A DNA stretch of 60,563 bases from NCBI GenBank assembly GCA_026708055.1, contig JAPOVS010000055.1:1-60563 (forward strand), given 5' to 3'. Source of the DNA: a bacterium. Its GTDB lineage: Bacteria; Actinomycetota; Acidimicrobiia; Acidimicrobiales; CATQHL01. A model generated the notes under the pieces. It saw nothing but the letters and a program-made list of their open reading frames with translations, was not told where the DNA came from and did no database searches. The first letter of the stretch is position 1; the number at the start of each line of letters is the position of its first letter. Both the position numbers and the translations under genes were made by a program. Shown one piece after another: positions 9,646-17,573 of the stretch.

Positions 9646-10389
9646 CTACCCACCGCACGCCTCGCGCAAGTCGGCCAGCAGGCTCCCGGTGGCCGCCGCC
9701 AGCAAGCGCCGGCGGGCGCCCGCGTCGGTCGTCGTGAGTTCTCTGCCCGCGGCGTCCACGACCCGTGCACCGGCCTCCCGGCACACCAGCATCGCCCCGA
9801 GGTAGTCCCACGGTCCGTGCGAATGGCAGTCCACGAAACCGTCGAGGCGACCGTCGGCCACGGCGCACAGATCCAGCGCGGCTGCGCCGAGCGCCCGGTA
9901 CTGGCGCCAGCGCAGGTGCCGGGGCGGGTAACCGGAGAGACCGATGAGTGCCTCGGACAGGCTGCCGACCGACGAGGGCCGGACCGGCCGGCCGTCCCGG
10001 CGGGCCCCGCCGCCGCGGGTCGCGCTGTAGCGCTCACCGGAGGCCAGGTTCACCACCAGCGCCGCGAGCGCCCCCCGGTCGTCCACCGCGCAGAAACTCG
10101 TGGCATACCAGGGGATGCCCTGCGCCGCGTTGGTGGATCCGTCCAGGGGGTCGAGTACCACGATCACGGGACGGTCCTCGCCCTGTAGCCCGGACTCCTC
10201 GCTGCAGACCCCCAGTCCGGCCTCCAGCAGCGCTCCGGTCGCCACCTCGTCGGCGACGATGTCCGAGCGGTGCTGGCCGGGCCGGGTTCCTGCCGGTCCC
10301 CAGTTCGTCAGCGACGCCAAGGCATCGCTCACAGCGCGGGCGGTCTCCGCGAACAGCGACAGCAGGTCCTCCGGCGCGATGGCTGCCAC
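9646..10389 (-). CDS. Inositol monophosphatase family protein
   Basis: The protein is Mg-dependent, Li-sensitive-type sugar phosphatase superfamily (IMPase/FBPase/CysQ fold). The metal-binding signature VLDPLDGSTNAAQG is present, with an upstream Glu pair in CSEESG and the C-terminal WDYLGAMLVCREAGARVVD that completes the active site. The 247-aa length is normal. I use GTG 10387-10389 (VAAIAPEDLL) as the start because the longer ATG-initiated frame would overrun the divergent gene's start region. The substrate could be inositol phosphate, histidinol phosphate or PAP; the sequence does not decide. It is divergent from the next gene, with 94 bases between starts. Confidence 0.85.
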   Translation of the reverse strand: MAAIAPEDLLSLFAETARAVSDALASLTNWGPAGTRPGQHRSDIVADEVATGALLEAGLGVCSEESGLQGEDRPVIVVLDPLDGSTNAAQGIPWYATSFCAVDDRGALAALVVNLASGERYSATRGGGARRDGRPVRPSSVGSLSEALIGLSGYPPRHLRWRQYRALGAAALDLCAVADGRLDGFVDCHSHGPWDYLGAMLVCREAGARVVDAAGRELTTTDAGARRRLLAAATGSLLADLREACGG

Positions 10390-10483
10390 GCTAGGCCGAC
10401 TCCGGGCACTCGGGTACCCAGTACTGACAGGTAGGGTGGTCCCGCCCCAACGCCAGCGATCCCACACGCCGAGGAGCCGTCCA

Positions 10484-11047
10484 TTGTCCATCGTCGACTT
10501 TCCCGGATTCGTCACCGACCTCAAATTCCATGCGGCCGAAGGGGGGTTCCACTACCACGAGGATCACCACTGCATCGACATCACCACGGGACGTCAGTGG
10601 TGGGAGATCCACCTCCATCCGGATTACGACTGCGATGGGCCCTTGGAGTTGCACATCCTCGCCGACCTGGACCCGAGGGTTCAGATCGCCTTCGAGGACG
10701 AGGTGAACAAGCGGCCCGAGGACGCGGAGTGGCCAGAGGAGGGGTTCGACCTGATCCTGCGCTTCCACTGGCGGATGCCGCCGCTGCCCAACAGCCCCAA
10801 CCTGCTGGAGTTGGCCACCGAACTCTCCGCCATCGGCGGAACGGCGCTTCCCGTGCACGTCTGGGCGGCGGACACCATCGCCACGGTCACCGACGACGTC
10901 GCCAGGTCCGTGCACGTGGAATCGGAGCGGTCGGTGCCGCTGGCACATCTGGTCGGTGAGCACGACTTCCTCGACGAGACGTTCGGTCTGATCGGCACCG
11001 TCACCCGCTACCTGCACGATCGGGCGCCCGCCTGGCTGGGCGAGTGA
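10484..11047 (+). CDS. Conserved-looking hypothetical protein, 187 aa, TTG start
   Basis: I do not recognise this family. The soluble, acidic protein has an aromatic- and His-rich N-terminal third (FHYHEDHHCIDI, WWEIHLHPDYDC) that looks like a beta-rich ligand or metal-binding surface, then alternating beta/alpha character. The start is TTG 10484-10486, preceded by GAGGAG at 10471-10476 with 7 bases between. No ATG or GTG with a comparable ribosome site exists nearby. Codon use and GC bias look like real coding. The first tRNA gene downstream is on the opposite strand, so this is a monocistronic gene. Confidence 0.7.
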   Translation: MSIVDFPGFVTDLKFHAAEGGFHYHEDHHCIDITTGRQWWEIHLHPDYDCDGPLELHILADLDPRVQIAFEDEVNKRPEDAEWPEEGFDLILRFHWRMPPLPNSPNLLELATELSAIGGTALPVHVWAADTIATVTDDVARSVHVESERSVPLAHLVGEHDFLDETFGLIGTVTRYLHDRAPAWLGE

Positions 11048-11093
11048 CCCGCCGCGGCGCGGTTGCCGAGGCCCGGATCCGCACCTCGGGCCG

Positions 11094-11166
11094 TGGGCTC
11101 GGTGGGGATCGAACCCACGACCGAACGATTATGAGTCGTCTGCTCTGACCACTGAGCTACGAGCCC
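11094..11166 (-). tRNA. tRNA with CAT anticodon, probably elongator tRNA-Met
   Basis: The acceptor is GGGCTCG/CGAGCCC with discriminator A. The D arm is AGCTCAGTGGTCAGAGC, the anticodon stem GACGA/TCGTT with loop CTCATAA, and the T arm GTGGG-TTCGATC-CCCAC. It lacks the three G-C pairs of an initiator anticodon stem, so it is not fMet. A lysidine-modified Ile2 tRNA also reads CAT and cannot be excluded from sequence alone. CCA is not encoded. Confidence 0.85.
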
Positions 11167-11231
11167 GGCGAAAACCTAGCCCTCCGGTCGCGGCGCGCCG
11201 GCACGGCAGGCTGTCGCGGCAATCTCCAGTG

Positions 11232-11304
11232 CTCCGGGGGTGGGGCTCGAACCCACGACAAACGGCTTAACAGGCCGGCGCTCTGCCAACTGAGCTACCC
11301 CGGA
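11232..11304 (-). tRNA. tRNA-Asn (anticodon GTT)
   Basis: The acceptor is TCCGGGG/CCCCGGA with discriminator G, the D arm AGCTCAGTTGGCAGAGC and the T arm GTGGG-TTCGAGC-CCCAC. The anticodon stem CGGCC/AGCCG around TGTTAAG gives anticodon GTT. It lies between the tRNA-Met gene and the sigma factor gene, all on the minus strand. Confidence 0.95.
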
Positions 11305-11333
11305 TCGGGGCCCCACGATACCAGCGGGGCAAC

Positions 11334-12260
11334 TCAGGATTCTCGCATGAGTTCTCGGAGTTCCTCCCCCAGACCGCTACGGCGCAGCCGGGAAAGAGTG
11401 CGCGCCTCGATCAGGCGGAGGCGCTCCTTCGTGACACCGAACTGGCCGCTCAGTTCGGCCAGGGTCCTGATGCGACCGTCGACGAGCCCGAACCGCAGGC
11501 GCAAGAGCCGCCGCACACGTTCATCGTCCACCGCGGCGAGCGCCTCCTCGGCCGCCTCGCGCACCGCCGCGTTGTGCAGTCGCTCGATCACCACGTCGTC
11601 GGGGCCCGAGTCCGGGCCGTCCGAGAGCATCTCCCCCAGCGACCTGTCCTCGCCGACCGGCGACTCGAGGGAGACAGGCAAGGCACGCAACTCGCGCACC
11701 TGCGCCACCTGATCCTCGGAGATGTCGCAATAGCGCGCCAGTTCTGCCAGCGTGGGCGCCCGATGATTCTCCTGCTCGAACGCCTGCTCGGCGCGGTAGA
11801 TCTGCGTTGCCGCTGCCGCCAGGTGGGACGGCATGCGCACCACCGCCGCCTGGTTCTTGATGGCACTGAGCATGGCGCTGCGGATCCAGGATCCCGCGTA
11901 GGTCGAGAACCGCCAGCCCTTGTCCGGACGGAATCTGGCCGCCGCCGCCATGAGGCCCACGTTGCCCTCCTGGACCAGGTCGGCGAACGGAACCCCTCGC
12001 CCCTGGTAGCCCCTGGCGAGGTAGACGACGAGACGCAGATTCGCCTCGGTCAGCCGGCGCCGTGCCGCCTCGCCTTCCCGCACCCGCCGCTGGAGATCCC
12101 TGCGAGACGCCGCCTCCGGCTCATCGGCCCCATCGCCGTCCAGGATCGCCTCCGCCGCCAGCCCGTCCTGCACCTTGCGGCCCAGCGCACACTCCTCCTC
12201 GGCGCTCAACTGCGCCAGGCGGCCGATGCCGCTGAGGTAGGTGGTGAACCCCTCGGTCAT
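11334..12260 (-). CDS. RNA polymerase sigma-70 family factor (RpoD/SigA-like)
   Basis: This 308-aa sigma factor has region 1.2 (TTYLSGIGRLAQLSAEEE) and region 2 (LRLVVYLARGYQGRGVPF, DLVQEGNVGLMAAAARF, WRFSTYAGSWIRSAM). It also has a region 3 with TLAELARYCDISEDQV and region 4 with LRLRFGLVDG and FGVTKERLRLIEARTLSRLR. There is no region 1.1. Its start overlaps the stop of dnaG by 4 bases, reproducing the classical dnaG-sigma pairing. That argues for a principal or near-principal sigma. Region 2.4 reads STYAGSWIRSAM rather than the usual STYATWWIRQAI, and region 4.2 lacks the usual RIRQIEAK, so its promoter preference may differ. Confidence 0.85.
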   Translation of the reverse strand: MTEGFTTYLSGIGRLAQLSAEEECALGRKVQDGLAAEAILDGDGADEPEAASRRDLQRRVREGEAARRRLTEANLRLVVYLARGYQGRGVPFADLVQEGNVGLMAAAARFRPDKGWRFSTYAGSWIRSAMLSAIKNQAAVVRMPSHLAAAATQIYRAEQAFEQENHRAPTLAELARYCDISEDQVAQVRELRALPVSLESPVGEDRSLGEMLSDGPDSGPDDVVIERLHNAAVREAAEEALAAVDDERVRRLLRLRFGLVDGRIRTLAELSGQFGVTKERLRLIEARTLSRLRRSGLGEELRELMRES

Positions 12261-14197
12261 GGGCGGGGGTCCCCGGCGCCCGCCACGTCGGTGACAGGGG
12301 GTCCTTCGAATTCGGAGTCGGGCGACTCCTCGTAGAAGCGCTCCTCCTCGCCCGGCGCCCCGTCCGCTCGTACCGGCTCCCCGAAGGGTTCGGTTGCGCC
12401 CGCGAGATCGTCCGCGAGATCATCCAGCAGGCCGACCAGCCGCTCAGCCACCGCCAGTGACCAGCCGCTCGCGAGCAGCTCGTCGCGTGCGAGCTGCGTC
12501 TCGGCCCAGCGGCGGCCCAATTCGGCATCACCACTGCGGCGAGCCTCCCTGACGAGGTCGGCTATCCGGCGCATCGCAGCGTTGTACACGAACCGACCGA
12601 TCACCGCGTCCGCTTTCTCCGGGGGCTCACAGACCGCCAGACGAGCCACCGTGGGAGCAACCTCGTCGCCAGCGACGTCCTGCAGATCCCGCAGCGAGGC
12701 CCCGCCGGCCAGCGCGACGAAAATCCGCCGTTCGACATCCGATTCGAAGAGCCGGGCAGTCACCCAGTCGGGAAGGTCCGGTGGGGCGTGCAGGCGCAGC
12801 AGCAGGACCTGCTCGGCGATGCTGGGACCGGCGGACTCGTCGGTCTCGATTCCGGCGAATCCATCGCTCCGGGCTGCGCGGCCCCCGCGGGCGGCCTGCC
12901 GGGCGGCGCGGAAGCGCTCGACGGTCGACCGCAGGAGATCCGGATCCAGTTTGCACCTGTCGGCCACAGGCACCAGGTACCGGTCGCGCACGAGTTCGCT
13001 GGGATGCTCGTCCAGCGCTGCGAGGGCCGCGTCGGCGAAGCGCACGCGGCCTTGGGCCGTCGCCCCCTCGACTCCTTCGAGTGCCCTGTCGATGCGGTAA
13101 TCGAGGAACTGTCGGGGCTCGTCCAGCTTCTGCCTCAGAACCTCCGGCGCCCGGCGCGCCAAGTCGTCGGGATCGGCGCCCTCGGGAAGCTCGGCCACGA
13201 ACACGTCGAGTCCGTAGCTGCTCTCCCAGCGGTAGATGCTGGCGGCCGCCGCCGAGCCCGCGGCGTCTGCGTCGAACGCCAGCAGGATCCGCTTGGTGAA
13301 CCGGCTCAGCGTCTTCACGTGATCCTCGGTGAGTGCCGTGCCGCATGTGGCGACCGCCCGGGGGAGACCGGCGGCGTGGAGACCGATCACATCGGTGTAG
13401 CCCTCGCACACGATCACCTCGCCTGCACGCACGATGGCGTCCTTGGCCCAGTTCAGCCCGTAGAGCAGTCGGCTCTTGACATACAAGGTCGAATCCGGCG
13501 TGTTCTTGTACTTCGGTCCCGCCGGGCCGTCATCATCGGGCAGGATGCGCCCGCCAAAGCCAACCGGGTCACCCCGCACATCGAAGATCGGGAACAGCAC
13601 CCGGCTATGGAAGTGGTCCGTGAGGCGGCCCCGTTCGTTCTGGCGCGCCAAGCCCGCGTCGATCAGCACTTCGGCGGAGACCTTCGAGCGCAGGGCGCGG
13701 CTCAACTTGTCCCAGCCCTCGGGAGCCCAGCCCAACTTGAAGGCCCGCACCTCATCCCCGCTCATACCCCGCGAGCGCAGGTAGCCCCGCGCCGCCCCGG
13801 CGTCTGCGTGCTGCAGCAGGCGCTCGTGATACCACTCCACCGCCGCCGCCACCGCTTCGATCAGCTTCTTGCGGCGCCCGCTCTGGGCGGCTTCCCCCTT
13901 GCTGTCATAGCGAAGGGTGATGCCGGCCCGGGCGGCCAGCATCTCCACGCCGGCGGCGAAGTCGAGCCCTTCGGTCTGGCGCACGAAGGTGATGGCGTCA
14001 CCCGAGGCACGGCAGCCGAAGCAGTAGTAGAGCCCCTCCTCGGCGTTCACCGAGAAGGACGGCGTCTTCTCGGAGTGGAAGGGGCAGAGGCCCTGCCAGC
14101 GCCGCCCCGACTTGCGCAGCGCCACGGTGTTGCTGATGAGGCCGACGATGTCGGTGGCCTCGCGGACCCGGGCCACGTCCTCGGCGAGGATCCCCAC
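12257..14197 (-). CDS. dnaG: DNA primase
   Basis: It synthesises RNA primers for the replication fork. The 646-aa protein starts with the CHC2 zinc-binding domain (LCPFHSEKTPSFS and LYYCFGC, about residues 38-63). The primase-associated region and the TOPRIM core follow (VIVCEGYTDVIGLHAAG with the catalytic Glu, and RILLAFDADAAGSAAA with the acidic metal ligands). A C-terminal helical region of about 200 residues should contact the DnaB helicase. The length is normal. The last 4 bases overlap the sigma factor start (ATGA), so the two genes are translationally coupled. Confidence 0.97.
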   Translation of the reverse strand: MGILAEDVARVREATDIVGLISNTVALRKSGRRWQGLCPFHSEKTPSFSVNAEEGLYYCFGCRASGDAITFVRQTEGLDFAAGVEMLAARAGITLRYDSKGEAAQSGRRKKLIEAVAAAVEWYHERLLQHADAGAARGYLRSRGMSGDEVRAFKLGWAPEGWDKLSRALRSKVSAEVLIDAGLARQNERGRLTDHFHSRVLFPIFDVRGDPVGFGGRILPDDDGPAGPKYKNTPDSTLYVKSRLLYGLNWAKDAIVRAGEVIVCEGYTDVIGLHAAGLPRAVATCGTALTEDHVKTLSRFTKRILLAFDADAAGSAAAASIYRWESSYGLDVFVAELPEGADPDDLARRAPEVLRQKLDEPRQFLDYRIDRALEGVEGATAQGRVRFADAALAALDEHPSELVRDRYLVPVADRCKLDPDLLRSTVERFRAARQAARGGRAARSDGFAGIETDESAGPSIAEQVLLLRLHAPPDLPDWVTARLFESDVERRIFVALAGGASLRDLQDVAGDEVAPTVARLAVCEPPEKADAVIGRFVYNAAMRRIADLVREARRSGDAELGRRWAETQLARDELLASGWSLAVAERLVGLLDDLADDLAGATEPFGEPVRADGAPGEEERFYEESPDSEFEGPPVTDVAGAGDPRP

Positions 14198-14338
14198 GTT
14201 CAGCCTCCCGCGGCGCCCGGACCTGCGGCAATAGTGGCCTGCGGCAGGCGGGAGCGGGTCATGGCGGCAAGTTACCAGCCGTCATTTTCCCCCGGGGCAA
14301 GGTCGCCGGCCTGCGGCGCCGCCGTCGGGGTCCCGGAC

Positions 14339-15712
14339 TCAGCGGGCAAGCCGTTCGTGCAGGTATCCCACCAGGTCGGCGATCGCCGGGCGGTCCTGGG
14401 CCATCGAGTCCCGCTCGCGCACGGTCACGGCGCCGTCCTGGAGTGTCTCGAAGTCCACCGTCACGCAGTACGGCGTGCCCAACTCGTCCTGGCGGCGGTA
14501 GCGGCGGCCGATGGACTGGGTCACGTCGAAATCCACCATCCAGTGCGGCACCAGCCTCTCCAGCACATCCCTCGCCCGTTCGATGAGATGCTCCTTGCGC
14601 GACAGCGGCAGCACCGCCACCTGGTACGGGGCGAGGCGGTGGTGCAGGCGGAGCACGGTCCGGGTCTCGCCGCGCACCTCCTCGGTGTCGTACGCGGCCA
14701 GCAGGAAGGCCATCATGGCCCTCGTCGCCCCGGCCGCCGGCTCGATCACGTGGGGCACGTAGCGCTCGTCGGTGGCGGGGTCGAAGTACTCCAACTTCTC
14801 GCCGGAGTGCTCGGCGTGGCGCCGCAGGTCGTAGTCGGTCCGGTTCGCCACGCCCTCCAGTTCGCCCCAGCCCCAGGGATAGCGGAACTCCACGTCGGAG
14901 GTGGCCTCGGAGTAGTGGCTGCGCTCGTCGGGGCCGTGGGGGCGCAGCCGCAACAGCTCGCCGCGGATGCCCAGATCCACGTACCAGCGCAGCCGCTCGG
15001 CGCACCAGTACTCGAACCAGCGGGAGGCCTCGGCGGGAGGCACGAAGAACTCCAACTCCATCTGCTCGAACTCCCGCGTCCGGAAGATGAAGTTGCCGGG
15101 GGTTATCTCGTTGCGGAACGACTTGCCGATCTGGGCGATGCCGAAGGGGGGCCGCAGCCGGCACGCCCGCTGCACGTTGGCGAAGTTCACGAACATGCCC
15201 TGGGCGGTCTCGGGCCGCAGGTAGACCTCGGCGCCGGTCTCGACCACCGGTCCGGCGTGCGTGCGGAACATGAGGTTGAACTGGCGGGGCTCGCTGAGGG
15301 TCCCCCGCGAGTCGCAGTCGGGACATTGCCGGGGATCCTCGAGCTGGTCCTCCCGGTGACGGCGCCCGCACTCGCGGCACTCGACCAGCGGATCGGTGAA
15401 GCTCTCCAGATGACCCGACGCCTCCCAGACCGCCGGCGGCGAGAGGATCGCCGCGTCGATGCCCACCACGTCCGGGCGCAGCTGCACCATGGCACGCCAC
15501 CAGGCCTCCTTCACGTTGCGCAGCATGAGGGCGCCGACCGGCCCGTAGTCGTAGGTGGACCGGAAGCCTCCGTAGATCTCCGCCGACCGGAAGACGAAGC
15601 CGCGCCGCTTGCACAGGTTCACGACCGCGTCGAGCCGCTCGCCGTTCTGCTCGGCGGCGACGTCGCCCACCGGGGTGCCTGCGGTGGATGCGGACGGGGC
15701 TGTCTCGACCAC
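14339..15712 (-). CDS. glyS: Glycyl-tRNA synthetase (homodimeric type)
   Basis: It charges tRNA-Gly with glycine. The 457-aa class II synthetase has motif 1 (GFVFRSAEIYGGFRSTYDYG region), a zinc-binding CRECGRRH...CPDCDS insertion, motif 2 (GKSFRNEITP, FRTREFEQMELEFF) and motif 3 (GATRAMMAFLLAAYD), followed by an anticodon-binding domain (LAPYQVAVLPL). This is the alpha2 form found in actinobacteria, archaea and eukaryotes, not the alpha2beta2 form. The first 20 residues are a low-complexity tail. It lies 9 bases downstream of recO and is probably part of a uppS-recO-glyS transcript. Confidence 0.95.
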   Translation of the reverse strand: MVETAPSASTAGTPVGDVAAEQNGERLDAVVNLCKRRGFVFRSAEIYGGFRSTYDYGPVGALMLRNVKEAWWRAMVQLRPDVVGIDAAILSPPAVWEASGHLESFTDPLVECRECGRRHREDQLEDPRQCPDCDSRGTLSEPRQFNLMFRTHAGPVVETGAEVYLRPETAQGMFVNFANVQRACRLRPPFGIAQIGKSFRNEITPGNFIFRTREFEQMELEFFVPPAEASRWFEYWCAERLRWYVDLGIRGELLRLRPHGPDERSHYSEATSDVEFRYPWGWGELEGVANRTDYDLRRHAEHSGEKLEYFDPATDERYVPHVIEPAAGATRAMMAFLLAAYDTEEVRGETRTVLRLHHRLAPYQVAVLPLSRKEHLIERARDVLERLVPHWMVDFDVTQSIGRRYRRQDELGTPYCVTVDFETLQDGAVTVRERDSMAQDRPAIADLVGYLHERLAR

Positions 15713-15721
15713 GCCCGCAGG

Positions 15722-16525
15722 CTACCGGTGGGTGCGTCGCCCCCTCGCCTCCCCGCTGCCGCCCCCCGCGGCGCCGACGGATCCGAGCAGGGGCGGCACG
15801 CGCAGACGTCGCTCCGTGTGCTGCTCCAGCACCGCCACGCCGAGTCGCTCCACGGCGTCGGCGGCCGCGCCCGGCGGCCGCGCCAGCGCCTCCGCGAGAT
15901 GCCCCCCGAGGATCTCCTGCAGAGCCGTGACGGTCTCGGCGTCCACTGCCAGCGCCGCCGGCGGCCGGCACTCCCGGCAGGTCAGGCCGCCGTGGGCGAT
16001 GTCGAGGGCGACGAGCCCGGCAACCGAGCCGCAGTGAACGCAGCCCGCGACGTCCGGCGCCACTCCTTCGAGTTGCGCCAGGCGCCACAGGAATGCGCCG
16101 ACGCTGAGCGCCGACGGACGGGTCACGAGCGATTGCAGCCCACGCAGCAACCTGTCGTAGAGGTCGGGGGCCGGCGTTCGTTCGAGGGTCAGGCGATCCA
16201 CGGCTTCCAGCATCGCCATCGCCCGGCCGAGGAGCGCCAAGTCCTCCCGGAGAGCGGTGAGCTGCTCCACGTCGCCGGCACTGTCCGCACCGGTGATGGT
16301 GTCGAGCTCTCCCCGCCCCCGCCACAGCGAGATGTCGACGAGGCTCGCCGGCTCCAGGCGCGCCCCGAATCGGCTGCGGGTGCGGCGAACGCCCTTCGCC
16401 ACACCGCGGATCTTTCCGTGTTCCCGCCCCAGCAGGACGATGATGCGGTCCGCTTCAGCGAGGCGGTAGGTCCGCAGCACCACCGCCCGATCCCGGTACG
16501 GCCCCGTCCAGTCGGGCGCGCTCAC
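15722..16525 (-). CDS. recO: DNA repair protein RecO
   Basis: It loads RecA on SSB-coated single-stranded DNA with RecR in recombinational repair. The 267-aa protein begins with the OB-fold domain (DRAVVLRTYRLAEADRIIVL, HGKIRGVAKGVRRTRSRFG). The helical part and a four-Cys zinc module follow (CVHCGS...LTCREC, about residues 162-186). The C-terminal 30 residues are low complexity (Gly/Arg) and not conserved. It is flanked closely by uppS (34 bases) and glyS (9 bases) on the same strand, an arrangement often seen in actinobacteria. Confidence 0.93.
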   Translation of the reverse strand: MSAPDWTGPYRDRAVVLRTYRLAEADRIIVLLGREHGKIRGVAKGVRRTRSRFGARLEPASLVDISLWRGRGELDTITGADSAGDVEQLTALREDLALLGRAMAMLEAVDRLTLERTPAPDLYDRLLRGLQSLVTRPSALSVGAFLWRLAQLEGVAPDVAGCVHCGSVAGLVALDIAHGGLTCRECRPPAALAVDAETVTALQEILGGHLAEALARPPGAAADAVERLGVAVLEQHTERRLRVPPLLGSVGAAGGGSGEARGRRTHR

Positions 16526-16559
16526 GGGTACGCCCGCGACGCCCGGACCCGGCAGCCGT

Positions 16560-17279
16560 TCACCGGTCCAGCCCTCCGAAACGGCGCTCGCGTCGCTGGT
16601 ACTCGGCGATCGCCTCGAACAGGTGGGCCCGGCCGAAGTCGGGCCACAGCACGTCCAGGAACACCATCTCGCTGTAGGCCACCTGCCAGAGCAGGAAGTT
16701 GGAGAGGCGATGCTCGCCGGAGGTCCGGATCACCACGTCCGGGTCGGGCATGTCGGCGGTGGCGAGATTGGCGCGGATGGTCTGCTCGGTGATCTCGTCG
16801 GGCCGCGTCCCGGCGGCGACGATCCTGCGCACCGCCTCGGTCAACTCCGCCCGACCCCCGTAGTTGAACGCCACCGTCAGGGTGAGCCGCTTGTTGGCGG
16901 CGGTGAGTTCGGCCGCCGCGTCCATCTCGGCCAGCAGGCTCCGGGCGAGGCGGCGGTCGCGCCCGCCGATGAACCGCAGCCGCACGCCGCGCCCGTGCAT
17001 CTCGTCGCGCCGCGCCGCCAGGATCGACCGGTTGAAGTCCAGCAGGAAACGCACCTCGTCCTGCGGGCGGGTCCAGTTCTCCGTCGAGAAGGCGTAGACG
17101 GTCAACCACGGCACACCGATCTCCAACGCCCCGTCGACAGCGTCGAACAGGGCGTCCAGCCCGGCTTCGTGTCCGGCGGTGCGCGGCAGCCCGCGCCGCG
17201 CCGCCCAGCGCCCGTTGCCGTCCATGACGCACGCCACATGCGCCGGGACGGTGGAGAGATCAACAGCGGAATCGCTCAT
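16560..17279 (-). CDS. uppS: Undecaprenyl (polyprenyl) diphosphate synthase
   Basis: This cis-prenyltransferase makes the lipid carrier for peptidoglycan and other cell-wall polymers. The 239-aa protein has the catalytic ACVMDGNGRWAARRG with its essential Asp, YAFSTENWTRPQDEV for allylic substrate binding, FNYGGRAELTEA, and the C-terminal PDVVIRTSGEHRLSNFLLW and VFLDVLWPDF blocks. ATG 17277-17279 (MSDSAVDLS) is chosen; the open frame continues much further upstream, but only as antisense of the helicase gene. It is the first gene of the uppS-recO-glyS run and is divergent from the DinG-like helicase. Confidence 0.96.
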   Translation of the reverse strand: MSDSAVDLSTVPAHVACVMDGNGRWAARRGLPRTAGHEAGLDALFDAVDGALEIGVPWLTVYAFSTENWTRPQDEVRFLLDFNRSILAARRDEMHGRGVRLRFIGGRDRRLARSLLAEMDAAAELTAANKRLTLTVAFNYGGRAELTEAVRRIVAAGTRPDEITEQTIRANLATADMPDPDVVIRTSGEHRLSNFLLWQVAYSEMVFLDVLWPDFGRAHLFEAIAEYQRRERRFGGLDR

Positions 17280-17448
17280 GGGGCACCTGTCGGGCAACTC
17301 GGCACAGCGCCGTTCGTCAACGTCATTTGTAGCAGTAGCGGCGCGGGATGAGTGGTCTCCCGCGCCGGCGAGTTGCGGCTCGACGCCGCTCGTGGGGGTG
17401 CCGGAACAACCGAGATACGGCGCCGGGCCGCGCACGACGGCGACCTCG

Positions 17449-17564
17449 GCAACCATCCGGCGGGCTGCGGGCAGGGGATTGGTACGCGATGAAGCGGCCC
17501 CGCCAGGTGTCGCCGCTGTGGCGGCAGCCCGCAACCGTCCGGCGGGCTGCCGGGGGATTGGTAC
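17449..17564 (+). repeat. Imperfect direct repeat in front of the DinG-like helicase gene
   Basis: Copy 1 (17449-17485) and copy 2 (17531-17564) share GCAACCNTCCGGCGGGCTGC followed by GGGGATTGGTAC. They differ by one substitution and a 3-base length difference in the G-run. Copy 2 ends 9 bases before the GTG start of the helicase, so one copy covers its leader or ribosome-binding zone. The spacing between copies is 82 bases. It could be a local duplication of a regulatory site. The rest of the 294-base divergent gap holds nothing else I can name. Confidence 0.8.
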
Positions 17565-17573
17565 CCTGCGGGG

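Noticed and set aside
12788-16792. A 1334-aa open frame on the plus strand
   Set aside because: It runs antisense through dnaG, glyS and recO, which are certain. Its product is His/Gly/Arg/Pro-rich with no motif, the usual mirror of high-GC coding sequence.
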